Assembly (NCBI GenBank): GCA_019114785.1
Contig: DXEV01000130.1
Location: 1 to 64,000 of the forward strand
DNA: 64,000 nt
DNA from: Candidatus Anaerobiospirillum pullistercoris
GTDB lineage: Bacteria; Pseudomonadota; Gammaproteobacteria; Enterobacterales; Succinivibrionaceae
Reading direction: 5' to 3'
Shown here: positions 20,903 to 32,322 of the stretch, one piece after another
Layout: every line of letters starts with the position of its first letter
How positions within the stretch are numbered: position 1 is the first letter of the stretch
The notes under the pieces: model-generated
What the model was told of the DNA's origin: nothing
The model's database searches: none
What the model saw: the letters and a program-made list of their open reading frames with translations, nothing else
Program-made: the position numbers and the translations under genes

Positions 20903-22543
20903 GTGGGACGTATTTGTCAAATGCAGACAGAAGACTACATCTATCAAGATGATATCGCGCATAGCAGATATCCCCTCTCCAAGAAGCATAGCATCGCTAT
21001 TGCGGTGACTGCTTTACTGGCTTGCAGCTTCTATTTCGTGATCCCTCAGAATACCGTCAAGCCAACTACGACCTCTTTCTACGGTGCTAGTGTTCCTGAT
21101 GAGAGTGGTTACGATGATCTCTTAGATCCTACGCGCTCGCTTACCGATCTCTTATTGACCGATGAGGGCGAGATCCCTGCCTCCTCCGATGATGTTCGTT
21201 TTTCCTCCAATAACAACAACCAGCGTGTTTACACCGCCGCTGGTGCCGGTTCTATGGAAAACTACGATGAGGATGTGGGCGTTAATCTCGAATACACCGA
21301 GGAATCAGCTTTAGAGGAGCGTTTACGCGCTTTAGCCTCGGCTGCAGGTGATGATAGCGTTGACTCTTCGATGCAGGTTTCGCAGTGGATCAGTGAAGAA
21401 GTCCAGCGTGGCGACACTTTGAGCTCGATCTTCTCCGACTTAAATGTGCCTTACTCGGTGCTGATGACCTTAAGCCACAACGAGAACCAAGAGGCCGCAG
21501 AGTCGCTGACTAATATCCGTCCTGGTAACAAGCTCTACTTCTCCTTTGACCGCGATAACAATCTCTTAGGCTTTATCAAGCAAATTAATGGTGATGAGCA
21601 ATGGCGTTTTAGTCGTGAAAACGTCGATCAAAAATTTACCGTAGTGCGTGAGCCTAATGGTGCTCACATTATGGTGACAGCTAGCGATGGTTCTTTACGT
21701 CCATTGCTTGATGGCTCTAGCCTCCCTGCCTACAAAAAGCGCGGTCGTTTAGTGATTGCCGAGATCAAGCAGGGAGAGAGTTTCTCTACCGCTGCGCATG
21801 ATGCTGGTTTAACTTACGCAGAGATCCATCAGATCACCGATCTCTTCAAAGGTCGTGTGCAATTTACCCGTCATATTCAACCAGGTGACACTTTGCGTGT
21901 GCTTTTCTCTGAGGATAAGGGCAAGGGTAAGATCAACGCTATTGAGCTTAAACTGCGTAAGGTTGGCACCTTAGCAGCCTATCGTAATGAAGTGGATGAT
22001 AAGTATTACGATGAGCGCGGTTACAACTCCAGCACTAGTACTTTCCGTCGCTTCCCTCTTGATGGTAAGGTTGTGATCTCGTCGCAGTTTAACCCTAACC
22101 GTCGTCATCCTGTTACCGGAAAAGTCAGACCTCATAACGGCACTGATTTTGCGGTACGTGTAGGTACCCCAGTGATTTCTCCAGCAGATGGCGTGGTTGA
22201 GATCGCCAAGTATTCGCGCTCAGCCGGTTACTACGTCGTGATTCGTCATCGTGGCAGCTATTCGACGGTGTATATGCACTTGTCCAAGATCTTAGTGAAG
22301 CCAGGTCAGAGTGTTCGTATTGGCCAGACCATTGCGCGCTCTGGTAATACCGGTATTTCCACTGGCCCACATCTGCATTACGAGCTGCGTCGTAACAACC
22401 ACCCAATTAATGCCATGCGTGTGACACTGCCAGCTAATGATGATACCACGGTGGCTAAGAAGAATCGTCAGCGTTTTGAGAGTAACGTGGCTTTGTTCAA
22501 AAAAGAGTTATACGAGGACTCTTTAGTCGCCCAAAACAACTGA
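20903..22543 (+). CDS. M23-family murein endopeptidase (MepM/YebA-like) with OapA/LysM-like region
   Basis: HNGTDFAVRVGTPVISPADGVVE, HRGSYSTVYMHLSKI, GNTGISTGPHLHYELR are M23 motifs; N-terminal TM and a LysM/OapA-like middle region. Confidence 0.92.
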   Translation: MGRICQMQTEDYIYQDDIAHSRYPLSKKHSIAIAVTALLACSFYFVIPQNTVKPTTTSFYGASVPDESGYDDLLDPTRSLTDLLLTDEGEIPASSDDVRFSSNNNNQRVYTAAGAGSMENYDEDVGVNLEYTEESALEERLRALASAAGDDSVDSSMQVSQWISEEVQRGDTLSSIFSDLNVPYSVLMTLSHNENQEAAESLTNIRPGNKLYFSFDRDNNLLGFIKQINGDEQWRFSRENVDQKFTVVREPNGAHIMVTASDGSLRPLLDGSSLPAYKKRGRLVIAEIKQGESFSTAAHDAGLTYAEIHQITDLFKGRVQFTRHIQPGDTLRVLFSEDKGKGKINAIELKLRKVGTLAAYRNEVDDKYYDERGYNSSTSTFRRFPLDGKVVISSQFNPNRRHPVTGKVRPHNGTDFAVRVGTPVISPADGVVEIAKYSRSAGYYVVIRHRGSYSTVYMHLSKILVKPGQSVRIGQTIARSGNTGISTGPHLHYELRRNNHPINAMRVTLPANDDTTVAKKNRQRFESNVALFKKELYEDSLVAQNN

Positions 22544-22924
22544 TCCATTTGTTAAGATAGGGCTAGAGCCACCAATGTTAGGCAGATATATGGGCAAAGA
22601 CAGCAGTCTGTAAAACAGCGCTGGTTTGCGCCAGCTGCCACTAACAGAGTGTTGTCTGGCTTTAGCTTTGTCAGGCTTGAGTTGCTGTTGTGAGGAGCGA
22701 AGTGGTTAGTGGAGGCCACCAAAGTAGCTGCTTCTCAGAGACAAAAAGGCACATAGTGTAAAGCCTTGCCTTGCCATAGAGCAGTCTGTTTGTGACTGTA
22801 GATATAGTTGTGGCTCATTGCTGGCTGGGACAATCAGTGGGGCCGCTTTTTGCGGTAGAGATCTGTTCTCAGCAGTTCTTAATTCCCAGCATATTGTTAT
22901 TGCCTTTGGCAGGGGAGAAGAGTC

Positions 22925-23509
22925 ATGGCTAAACAAGCAACTCGAGGATTTAATACCTCTCTTCAGCAAGTAGATGAGCGCTATGCTTGGATCAACGATA
23001 TGATCCGCTCGCGCCAAGACTTATTGCTCCAGTATATGCAGCTGCTTAATATCAAGCCTCGTGGTAAGGCAGGTACAAGCTTCGATGATTATGACGATCT
23101 GATGCCTGATTTTCACCACAATATTGACACCTTTGCAGCTGATCAGACCTCGCCTCTGTCGGCCCAGCAAGCGCAGCTTTCTGCTTTCTGCGATCACCTC
23201 ATAGACTACATTTCCCATGGCCATTTTGATCTCTACCCAAAGATCATTGAGCTCATTGAAAATGCCTCTGGCCGCTCCCTTTCCATTGCTCACCGTGTCC
23301 TGCCAAAAATTGAGCAAACTACCGAAGTCCTGATGCGCTTCAGTGATCGTTATGCCGAAGATCTGGATGACAAAAAGTTAGCCACTTTACGTGAGGATCT
23401 GGCACGCGTAGGTGAGTGTTTAGAGCAGCGCTTCAAGAGTGAAGATCGTCTCATTATTGGTCTGCGCTTAGTGCACTCCATTGTGGCTACAGAACCTCTC
23501 CGCGCCTAA
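22925..23509 (+). CDS. rsd: Anti-sigma-70 regulator Rsd/AlgQ family
   Basis: RSRQDLLLQYMQLLN, LSAFCDHLIDYISHGHFDLYPKI typical of Rsd/AlgQ. Confidence 0.82.
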   Translation: MAKQATRGFNTSLQQVDERYAWINDMIRSRQDLLLQYMQLLNIKPRGKAGTSFDDYDDLMPDFHHNIDTFAADQTSPLSAQQAQLSAFCDHLIDYISHGHFDLYPKIIELIENASGRSLSIAHRVLPKIEQTTEVLMRFSDRYAEDLDDKKLATLREDLARVGECLEQRFKSEDRLIIGLRLVHSIVATEPLRA

Positions 23510-23610
23510 GGCTGCCCTTGCCTAAGGCAAGGTGCCCAAGGCAGGCCATGCCAAGGCATGACTATGCCAAGGGCATGTCTCAGTCACGATATGTCCTTTG
23601 CTCATGCCTC

Positions 23611-23661
23611 CATTGCTGCTTGCGTAGCACTGCTGCCTGCGCACCACTGCTGCTTGCGCAG
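23611..23661 (+). repeat. 3 x 17-bp intergenic tandem repeat
   Basis: CATTGCTGCTTGCGTAG / CACTGCTGCCTGCGCAC / CACTGCTGCTTGCGCAG. Confidence 0.9.
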
Positions 23662-23768
23662 CTGAGCTTGAGTTGAGGGAAGAGGGTGATAGGGCGTAAG
23701 AGGCTGGCTGTTTTTCAGAACAAGAAAACGTCGTAGAGCGCGATAGCCAGCCGAGGAGTGAATAGGGT

Positions 23769-24551
23769 TTAGCCTTGGATAGCGGTATACACCAAGAGAC
23801 AGCCGCTTAAGATAGCTACCAAGGAAAAGATAATACGCACCTTGTTGACTGGCAGCTTGAAGAGCAGAGTTGTACCAACATAGGCTCCACTAAATGAGGC
23901 GATGATCATTACTGGTACCCAAGACCAGTAGATAGACGTGACTGCACCTACGGTCACTGCGCCTACAGCATTCCAAATAGTGGCCACAAAAATCATTGTG
24001 TGCAGAATGGCGCGTTTGAGCTCGAGACCAAAAACGAGACTGAGGGTGAGGGTGGCAAAAAGTCCGGCTCCAGAGGAGAGCGAGCCAGAGAACATGCCAA
24101 TGATGATCACTAGCAAACAGCCTACAAAGAAGCGTAGTTTAGAGCGATGCTCTAAACCCTGTGAACCAAAGCCTTTTTTCACAAGGGTGTAGATGCCCAT
24201 AACAATGGTGACTATACCTACAGTGAGCTCGGCCGCTTGGGTTGGGACATTGATAACAATCAGGGTACCGGAGACTACAGCAGGGCAGCCTAAAACCAGC
24301 ATGACTATAGCCACAGCTTTATCGATACTGTAGGCGCTATGGGCGCTAGTTTTACGGGCTAAAGCTCCTATGCCTAAAAAGACTACTGCTACCTTATGTG
24401 TGCCTAAAGCAGTGGCAAAAGGCAGTCCCATGAGAATGAGAAAAGGGAATTGCACGAATCCTGCGCCACCACCGGAAACGGAGGCAAAGAGATTGGCCAC
24501 AAAAGTAAAGGTAAAGACAAAGACCTGATCGAGAATGGCGCTGATATCCAT
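23769..24551 (-). CDS. TSUP (TauE/SafE) family membrane transporter
   Basis: ~8 TM segments; SVSGGGAGFVQFPFLILMGLPFATALGTHKVA and GMFSGSLSSGAGLFATL. Confidence 0.88.
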   Translation of the reverse strand: MDISAILDQVFVFTFTFVANLFASVSGGGAGFVQFPFLILMGLPFATALGTHKVAVVFLGIGALARKTSAHSAYSIDKAVAIVMLVLGCPAVVSGTLIVINVPTQAAELTVGIVTIVMGIYTLVKKGFGSQGLEHRSKLRFFVGCLLVIIIGMFSGSLSSGAGLFATLTLSLVFGLELKRAILHTMIFVATIWNAVGAVTVGAVTSIYWSWVPVMIIASFSGAYVGTTLLFKLPVNKVRIIFSLVAILSGCLLVYTAIQG

Positions 24552-24811
24552 AGGCTAGTGACGCGGGCCGTTTCACCCTAAAGAAAAACTTAAGACTAAG
24601 GGTAGGGACGGGCGCTGGTTCTCCCAAAAACGAAAAATGTAAGCTAGGTGCTAGCCAGCCATGTAGCTATGTACGTGTTGCATGTCTGAGGCTAAGGCTA
24701 AGAAGCGCGCACAGTTTAGCATTTTTGTGAGGATTTTAGGGCCTGCTACTTAAAGAAGGGCAGGGCAGCAGCAGGAAGCTTGCTCCGTGAGCACTGCCAG
24801 GGGCCTAGAAA

Positions 24812-24842
24812 AAAGAAAAAAGCCCGAGCTGAGACGGGCTTT
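24812..24842 (-). terminator. Rho-independent terminator for purD
   Basis: Minus-strand AAAGCCCG-tctcagct-CGGGCTTTTTTCTTTTTT. Confidence 0.85.
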
Positions 24843-24894
24843 GTGGGCACCATTGCTATCAATGGTGCCGGAAAATAATCAGGAGAGCGTGCTC

Positions 24895-26199
24895 TTAGTC
24901 CTTTTTGCTGATGCTCTCAAGGCGCTCTAAAGCACGGTGAGCGATGTCATGGCGATAGAACATGCCCTTGAAGTGGACATGGGAGATCATGCCATAAGCA
25001 CGCTTGGTAGCCTCAGCGATATCTGGGCCCATAGCTGTAGCGCAGAGCACTCGACCACCGTTAGTGACCAGCTTGCCGTCGACTTCCTTAGTACCAGCGT
25101 GGAAGATCTTGCCATAGCTTGGGATCTGGGTGGTATCGATCTGGATCTCATCACCCTTGCGTGGGCTTTGTGGATAACCTTCGGCTGCGAGCACTACACC
25201 AACAGCTGGACGGGAATCGTAAGAGCAGATTTTGCCCTCTAAGCCGCCTTTCTTGCAGCCCTTATAGCACAGCTCTACCAGATCAGAGGTCATACGCAGC
25301 ATGATTGGCTGAGTCTCAGGATCACCGAAGCGGCAGTTAAACTCCACTACACGAGGATCGCCATTTTTGTCGATCATCAATCCGGCATATAAGAAGCCAG
25401 TGTATGGAATGCCATCGGCGGCCATGCCACGAATGGTAGGCATGATGATGCGCTCCATGACCTTGTGGTGGACGTCATGAGTCACGATAGGAGCTGGGGA
25501 GTAAGCGCCCATACCGCCAGTGTTAGGGCCGGTATCGCCATCGCCAACACGCTTGTGATCTTGTGAGGTAGCCATTGGCACAACAAACTCACTGTCACTC
25601 ATCACGATGAAGGAAGCCTCTTCACCTTCCATGAACTCTTCGATCACCACACGGGCACCGGCGTTGCCAAAGGCATTGTCTTCGAGCATGGACTTGACGG
25701 CTGCAATAGCCTCATCTTCGGTCATGGCGACAACCACACCCTTGCCAGCTGCTAAGCCGTCGGCTTTGATCACGATAGGAGCACCTTGGGCCTTGATGTA
25801 GGCAATGGCACTATCTACATCGGTAAAGACTTCATAGGCAGCGGTTGGAATATTGTGACGCTTTAAGAAATCCTTAGTGAAGGACTTAGAGCCCTCAAGC
25901 TGAGCGGCAGCTTGGCTTGGGCCAAAGATGCGCAGCTTGGCTGCCTTAAAGGCATCCACAATACCAGCAACTAATGGAGCCTCTGGGCCCACAATGGTGA
26001 GATCTACTGCTGCTTTTTGGGCAAATTCGACTAAGGCGTTAATGTCATTGACATCGATATTGACGTTTTCGAGTTTATGCTCGAGCTTGGTGCCAGGATT
26101 ACCTGGAGCGACATAAACTACGTCAGCTAACGGCGATTGGTCAGCGCGCCATGCTAAAGCATGCTCACGACCACCATTACCCACAACTAAAACTTTCAT
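24895..26199 (-). CDS. purD: Phosphoribosylamine--glycine ligase
   Basis: [43 protein letters not shown]. Confidence 0.98.
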   Translation of the reverse strand: MKVLVVGNGGREHALAWRADQSPLADVVYVAPGNPGTKLEHKLENVNIDVNDINALVEFAQKAAVDLTIVGPEAPLVAGIVDAFKAAKLRIFGPSQAAAQLEGSKSFTKDFLKRHNIPTAAYEVFTDVDSAIAYIKAQGAPIVIKADGLAAGKGVVVAMTEDEAIAAVKSMLEDNAFGNAGARVVIEEFMEGEEASFIVMSDSEFVVPMATSQDHKRVGDGDTGPNTGGMGAYSPAPIVTHDVHHKVMERIIMPTIRGMAADGIPYTGFLYAGLMIDKNGDPRVVEFNCRFGDPETQPIMLRMTSDLVELCYKGCKKGGLEGKICSYDSRPAVGVVLAAEGYPQSPRKGDEIQIDTTQIPSYGKIFHAGTKEVDGKLVTNGGRVLCATAMGPDIAEATKRAYGMISHVHFKGMFYRHDIAHRALERLESISKKD

Positions 26200-26462
26200 G
26201 AGGCGCTCTCTTTCAGGCCGCGATGCAACCTGCTCCTTGGATTAGAACTCTGCTTTAGGACTCCACCTCAATGTCCGTGTTCTGGAAAGAGAACTTGGAC
26301 TAGAGTCTAAAGACATAAGGAAATGTTAAGAGGAAAAGGGAAAAGAGGAAAGAGAAAAGTAATGCTACCAGCAGCGAAGAGCAAGAACGCTCTCCGCTGA
26401 GATAAAGGCAGCCTCTTGTTTAGCTTTAGCAGAGGCAGCGCCAAGCTGGTAGCAGAGCGCTC

Positions 26463-28112
26463 TTAGTGGCGGAAGTGACGCACGCCAGTGAAGACCATGG
26501 CAATACCATGCTCGTTGGCAGCCTTGATCACCTCTTCATCACGGATAGAGCCACCTGGCTGGATAATGCACTTGATGCCAGCAGCGGCAGCAGCGTCCAC
26601 ACCATCGCGGAATGGGAAGAAAGCATCAGATGCTAAGGCCGCACCCTCTAAAGATAAGCCTGCATCTTGAGCACGAATGGCAGCGATACGTGCGGAGAAA
26701 ACACGGGAGGTTTGGCCACAACCAATACCTAAGGTGCGCTTGTTATTGGTGTACACGATAGCGTTGGACTTGGTGTACTTGCAGACGCGCCATGCAAAGA
26801 GCAGCTCTTCCATCTCGGCATCACTTGGAGCGCGCTCGGTCACAACCTTCAGATCATCTGGCTGGATGTTGAGGGTATCAGCCTCTTGCACTAAGAGACC
26901 GCCATTGACGCGCTTGAAGTCTAAACGGGTTTCACGTAAGTATAAGTTGCCTACGCCTAAGACACGGATGTTCTTCTTAGCACTTAAGACTTCCTTGGCC
27001 TCTTCGCTGACAGTAGGAGCCACGATCACTTCGCAGAATTGACGATCGATGATGGCCTTAGCAGTGCGACCGTCGAGCTCACGGTTGAGAGCAATAATGC
27101 CACCGAAAGCCGACTCGCTGTCAGACTCAAAAGCCTTGATGTAGGCTTCAGTGATGTGGTCAGCGATAGCAACACCGCATGGGTTGGCGTGCTTGACGAT
27201 CACGCAGCATGGATCATCGAACTCACGCACACACTCAATGGCAGCATCGGTATCAGCAATGTTGTTGTAGGACAGCTCTTTGCCTTGGTATTGGGTGGCA
27301 GTAGCGATACTGGTGTTGGTTAAAGAGACATCCTTGTAGAAAGCAGCCTTCTGGTGTGGGTTCTCACCATAGCGCATGCCTTGTAACTTCACAAAGTGTA
27401 AGTTTAAGGTGCGAGGGAACTCACGGGCTTTGAGACCTAAAGCAGCAACTTCTGGGGACTCGCTCTTGACGTCAGTAGCGTTCTTTTCAGCGTCTTCGTC
27501 CTTGAGACCGTAGTCTGGAGCGATGCAGCCAAAGTAGTTGGCAATAGCAGCATCGTAAGCTGCGGTGTGCTCGTAGGCAGCAATAGCTAAGTCAAAACGG
27601 GTTTGGTAGGTGAGAGAGCCTTCGTTGGCGTCCATCTCAGCGATCACGCGATCGTAGTCCTTGGCGTTGACCACAATGGCGACATCACGGTGATTCTTGG
27701 CAGCTGCACGTACCATGGTAGGGCCGCCGATATCGATGTTCTCGATGGCGTGCTCTAAGGTGCAGTTTGGATCGGAAGTGGCTTTGACAAATGGGTAGAG
27801 ATTAACGCAGACCAGATCAATTGGCTTGATGCCGTGCTCTTCCATGACCTGCTCGTCGATACCACGACGGCCTAAGATACCGCCATGAATAAGAGGGTGC
27901 AGGGTCTTAACACGACCGTCCATCATCTCAGGGAACTTGGTGTAATCGGAAACTTCGATCACCTTGACGCCGTTTTCTTGTAACAGCTTGGCAGTTCCGC
28001 CAGTAGACAGGATTTCTACGCCCCTTGCTTCTAAAGCTTGTGCAAACTCCAGCACACCACTCTTATCGGATACAGAAATCAAAGCTCTCTTGATTGGACG
28101 ATATAAATCCAT
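26463..28112 (-). CDS. purH: Bifunctional AICAR transformylase/IMP cyclohydrolase
   Basis: [50 protein letters not shown]-like MRYGENPHQ; start at [11 protein letters not shown]. Confidence 0.98.
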   Translation of the reverse strand: MDLYRPIKRALISVSDKSGVLEFAQALEARGVEILSTGGTAKLLQENGVKVIEVSDYTKFPEMMDGRVKTLHPLIHGGILGRRGIDEQVMEEHGIKPIDLVCVNLYPFVKATSDPNCTLEHAIENIDIGGPTMVRAAAKNHRDVAIVVNAKDYDRVIAEMDANEGSLTYQTRFDLAIAAYEHTAAYDAAIANYFGCIAPDYGLKDEDAEKNATDVKSESPEVAALGLKAREFPRTLNLHFVKLQGMRYGENPHQKAAFYKDVSLTNTSIATATQYQGKELSYNNIADTDAAIECVREFDDPCCVIVKHANPCGVAIADHITEAYIKAFESDSESAFGGIIALNRELDGRTAKAIIDRQFCEVIVAPTVSEEAKEVLSAKKNIRVLGVGNLYLRETRLDFKRVNGGLLVQEADTLNIQPDDLKVVTERAPSDAEMEELLFAWRVCKYTKSNAIVYTNNKRTLGIGCGQTSRVFSARIAAIRAQDAGLSLEGAALASDAFFPFRDGVDAAAAAGIKCIIQPGGSIRDEEVIKAANEHGIAMVFTGVRHFRH

Positions 28113-28918
28113 CACTGGCTCCCAACAAAGATGAAAGTAAAAGACCAAAAGACCGCTACATGAGGCGTAAATAGGCGAAAGAAAATAGAGCAAAGCTCAA
28201 GGTTGCCGACGCCGCGCTGTGAGGGCCTTTTTTGAGTGCGCTCATTTTAGCATGCAAAGCCAAAAACCGAGAGAAAAGCCCAGAAAAAAGCCTTTGTTTG
28301 TTCGCGGAGCCATCAAGTGAGGATAGGAGTGGGCAATAGCATGATTGAGATAGTGCAGGATAGAGCTCAGAGCCAAGAGGACAGTAGGGGGATTGTAGTT
28401 GTTTTTGCAGTGACCTTGCAGTGGCTTTGCAGGGGTGTTTGGTCAGAGCTGGCAGGGGCAAGCTCAGCAAGCACAACAAAGCGCAAGTTAGCGCAATTAA
28501 GCGCAATCTAGAGCGAGGTTTTGACCTCGCTTGGTAGTGCTCAAGGGGGAGGGACTGCCATATTTAAGATGTGGGGACAATTTTGCTACACAGCGCACAA
28601 AAATGGGGTTTTAGACCACTGCCATAAGAAAAAGTTTGAGCAAATTCAAGTGGGGTAATACAAAAATATTTTTTTGACCCATTTGGCGGTCAGAATTTGC
28701 TTGGCTGACATGTGTAAAAACCGCTTATTTATGGGATTTTTTCACGGTCGAAAAATGGGTGGGATGGTCGGCAAAAACGAAGAAAGCCGCTATTTTATGC
28801 CATTTTTTAAAAATCATGGGTTGATATTTAGTTTTCATTGTGCTGAAATTTCTAAAAATTTTTGGCCGTCTGCAAGTTCTGCAAGCGCCCATTTTTGTCT
28901 GATTCGAGGATTTTCTTC

Positions 28919-29200
28919 ATGAACAAATCTGCACTTATCGAGCAAATCGCCCACCGTTCCGAGTTACCTTTAACTCAATCCCGTAAGGCCTTAGACGCTG
29001 TCTTAGAGACCATCACCGAGGCTTTAAGCAATGGCGATCGTGTGCAGTTAGTTGGCTTTGGTACTTTTAAGGTTACCGATCGCAAGTCCCGCGAGGGCCG
29101 CAATCCTAAGACTGGTGAGGTGATTCAAATCCCAGCATCTAAGACCCCATCTTTCACTGCTGGTGCAGAGTTAAAGAAGTCTGTGAACAACCGCGGATAA
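28919..29200 (+). CDS. hupA: HU-family DNA-binding protein
   Basis: MNKSALIEQIAHRSELPLTQSRKALDAVLETITEAL...RNPKTGEVIQIPASKTPSFTAG; purHD/hupA neighbourhood as in E. coli. Confidence 0.93.
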   Translation: MNKSALIEQIAHRSELPLTQSRKALDAVLETITEALSNGDRVQLVGFGTFKVTDRKSREGRNPKTGEVIQIPASKTPSFTAGAELKKSVNNRG

Positions 29201-29223
29201 TCACGTTTCTCGGTTAGTTAGAC

Positions 29224-29263
29224 AAAAAAGGGCAAGGGACTAAGTTAGCTCCTTGCCTTTTTG
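29224..29263 (+). terminator. Rho-independent terminator of hupA
   Basis: AAAAAGGGCAAGG...CCTTGCCTTTTT. Confidence 0.8.
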
Positions 29264-29750
29264 CGCTCTAGGGCCTCAGGCAGTCTTCGACGGAGGTCTT
29301 TGGCCCTAAGCCCGCCACATCAATCTGTCACAAGCACCAAACCAAATATAGGCTCTTACAGAGTTCTCTAAGTAGTGCATGCAGCTTGGCTTGTGCTATC
29401 TCAGTGTTATTGTGGTTAAGGCTACGGTTCCCAGTGCGTGAGCTCAAGCCAATAATCACCGCATTTCCTCCACTGCTCTCCTGTTGCAGTAAGAGGCATA
29501 TAGGCAAAAAAGCTTTTGCTCTGTGTGTCGCTTATCCCTCTCTTCCCACATCACCGTTCCGCTCATTTCTGCCCAGCACTGTTCCCCAAGGTCATTCCTG
29601 CTCTCTTCTTTTGCCTTTCGGTTTTGTGTGCAGCTGTTGCTTAAACATCTTGGCGGTTATTTAACCGTGTGGCTCACCTGTCCAGTAGTTACAGTGGGCT
29701 GTGAACAGTAGCACTGCTGTTGGGACTGAGATGATATTTTGTGGGCTATC

Positions 29751-29820
29751 AGCCCAATGTGGGCTTCAAGGTTGCCCAATGTGGGCCACAAGTGGCCCAA
29801 GTGTGGCCCAAGTCAGGGCA
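29751..29820 (+). repeat. Short 22-bp-period GCCCAA-rich repeat/hairpin cluster
   Basis: AGCCCAATGTGGGCTTCAAGGT / TGCCCAATGTGGGCCACAAGTG / GCCCAAGTGTGGCCCAAGTC. Confidence 0.75.
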
Positions 29821-29951
29821 CTTCTTATTGCAATTTTGTGCCTTGGTCACAAAACATGAAAGCCGCTAAACCTTTTGCCGCCGTGAATGTCTAAAATAAG
29901 AAATGATTTCCTCTGTGTCTGCTTTAGCCACCGTGAGCTGCTTATGACATT

Positions 29952-30152
29952 GCCTAGAGGTGAGGCTCAGGTGTTGTAAGGAGCAACACGATTTGGCGCT
30001 ACTTCCAGTTCATAAGATACGGGACTGGATTGATCTTATGACGCTTAGGATTTCGAGGAACCTTTCTACAGAGTGAAGCATTTCCTCTGAAGAGAGGATT
30101 GTGACAAGATGAGACTTGGTTTTTGCGTCACCCAAATATAGGGATTTTGTTT
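29952..30152 (+). promoter_or_regulatory. Structured 5' leader of pgm (candidate cis-regulatory RNA)
   Basis: Hairpins GTGTTG/CAACAC (29971-29989), CATAAGAT/ATCTTATG (30011-30040), competing GAGGAA/TTCCTC (30055/30087) and TCCTCT-GAAG-AGAGGA (30083-30098), 10-codon ORF 30109-30141. Confidence 0.4.
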
Positions 30153-31805
30153 ATGGCAATTCATGAGCGTGCTGGCACTAAGGCTTTAGATTCGGATCTG
30201 GTTAATATTCCACGTCTGATGGCTGCCTATTACCTTAACCGTCCAAATCTTGATAACCCAGACGAGCTTGTTAGCTTCGGCACCTCTGGTCACCGTGGTA
30301 CTTCATTAAACGGCTCTTTTACAGAGTCTCACATTTTAGCTATCTCTCAGGCTATTGCTGAGTACCGTAAGAAGGAGAACATTTGCGGCCCTCTGTTCCT
30401 CGGTATGGACACCCATGCTCTGTCTGAGGCTGCTTTAGCTTCTGCTATCGAGGTCTTAGGCGCTAATGGTGTAGAAGTACGTATCGAAAAGGATCACGGA
30501 TACACTCCAACCCCAACCATTTCCCACAGTATCTTAAATTACAATCGCGGTAAGAGTGGTGCTGCTTTAGCTGACGGCATCGTGATCACTCCATCGCACA
30601 ACCCACCAACCGATGGTGGCTTTAAGTACAATCCAACCGATGGCGGCCCAGCTGGCACTGAGATCACCTCTTGGGTGCAAGATCGTGCTAACGAGATCCT
30701 GCGCAACAACTTAGCAGACGTAAAGCGCGTTCCATACGAGCAGGCTATCAAGTTACCAAACGTACAAGAGTGCGACATGCTCTCTGATTACGTAGATGAC
30801 TTAGGCTCGGTCTTAGACTTAGAGGCTATTTTTAAGGCTGGTCTGAAGATCGGTGTCGATCCATTAGGTGGCTCTGGCTTATTCTACTGGGATCGTATCG
30901 CTGACAAGTACAACCTCAACATCAAGGTTGTGAACTACAAGGTTGACCCAACCTTCTCCTTCATGTGCCTCGACAAAGACGGCAAGATCCGTATGGATTG
31001 CTCGAGCAAGTACGCTATGGCTGGCTTAATTGCCTTAAAGGACGACTTTGATATCGCCTTTGGTAATGACCCAGACTATGACCGTCACGGCATCGTGTGC
31101 CACTCTGGCTTAATGAATCCAAACCACTACCTGTCGGCTGCTATCAACTACATCTATCGTCACCGCGACAACTGGCCAAAGGAGGCCATGGTTGGTAAGA
31201 CTGTTGTGTCTTCCTCGATGATGAATCGTGTGGCTGAAGGCTTAGGCCGTAAGGCTTATGAGGTTCCAGTCGGCTTCAAGTGGTTCGTGCCTGGCTTATT
31301 TGATAAGTCCTTAGCTTTCGGCTGCGAGGAGAGTGCTGGTGCTTCGTTCTTAAGAAAGGACGGCTCGGTGTGGACTACTGATAAGGACGGTATCATTGCT
31401 GCCCTGCTGTCGGCTGAGATCTTAGCTGTTACCGGCAAGGATCCAGCTGAGCACTACAAAGAGCTGACCGAGAAGTATGGCGCTCCTGTCTACAACCGTG
31501 TGGACGCTCCTGCTAACAGCAAGCAAAAGGCTATCTTAAAGAAGTTAGATCCATCTGCTGTTGAGGCTGAGACCTTAGCTGGTGAGAAGATCTTAGAGAA
31601 GCTGACCACTGCATCGGGCAACGGTGCTGCTATTGGTGGCTTAAAGGTTGTGACCGAGAACGGCTGGTTTGCCGCACGTCCATCCGGCACTGAGAACATC
31701 TACAAGATCTACATGGAGTCCTTCAAGGGCGAAGATCACATCAAGCAGATCGAGAAGGAAGCCACTGAGATCGTGGACGCTGCCTTAAAGAAGGCTGGTG
31801 CCTAA
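30153..31805 (+). CDS. pgm: Phosphoglucomutase (alpha-D-glucose phosphate-specific)
   Basis: [62 protein letters not shown]. Confidence 0.97.
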   Translation: MAIHERAGTKALDSDLVNIPRLMAAYYLNRPNLDNPDELVSFGTSGHRGTSLNGSFTESHILAISQAIAEYRKKENICGPLFLGMDTHALSEAALASAIEVLGANGVEVRIEKDHGYTPTPTISHSILNYNRGKSGAALADGIVITPSHNPPTDGGFKYNPTDGGPAGTEITSWVQDRANEILRNNLADVKRVPYEQAIKLPNVQECDMLSDYVDDLGSVLDLEAIFKAGLKIGVDPLGGSGLFYWDRIADKYNLNIKVVNYKVDPTFSFMCLDKDGKIRMDCSSKYAMAGLIALKDDFDIAFGNDPDYDRHGIVCHSGLMNPNHYLSAAINYIYRHRDNWPKEAMVGKTVVSSSMMNRVAEGLGRKAYEVPVGFKWFVPGLFDKSLAFGCEESAGASFLRKDGSVWTTDKDGIIAALLSAEILAVTGKDPAEHYKELTEKYGAPVYNRVDAPANSKQKAILKKLDPSAVEAETLAGEKILEKLTTASGNGAAIGGLKVVTENGWFAARPSGTENIYKIYMESFKGEDHIKQIEKEATEIVDAALKKAGA

Positions 31806-31888
31806 ATTCCCGTTTTTCACTCCTTTAGCTAACTTACTTAGTCTTGCGATTACCGCAAAGAGTTAAGCGGAAGCAAGACTTGTAGTTC

Positions 31889-31914
31889 AAAGCCGAGCAC
31901 ATGCTCGGCTTTTT
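31889..31914 (+). terminator. Rho-independent terminator of pgm
   Basis: AAGCCGAGCA-ca-TGCTCGGCTT followed by TTT. Confidence 0.85.
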
Positions 31915-32322
31915 AGTGCGCGCTCCGCACATAGAGCGCGTACCTCCGCGCCACTGTGTGCTCAGATGCGTTGTAGCGTGCTGTGCTGTGCCGTACTGCA
32001 TTGCATTAGGACACTTTATCCTACCTTTACAGAGACCGAAGAAAAAGCCGATCTCAGTCCACATTCGCCTACTAAACAGCGCCCGCCCCAAATGCGCTGA
32101 AAAGCTCACTCTGACTTTGAGTAATCCTCTTAAGCCTCGCTGTCTGTATCTCATCTGGCCGCTTTGCGGCATTCTTTACCGGCTTGAAGCTTGTTTCTGT
32201 CTTGAGGGGCACCTTAAGCAGCTGGAAGGGCAAGCTACACTGTGTTTCTTTTTGCGTTTTGCTTTAGTACGGTTTAAGCTACCCTCTTAAGTCGTTTTTC
32301 TGCTTTCTTTACAGGTCGTTCC

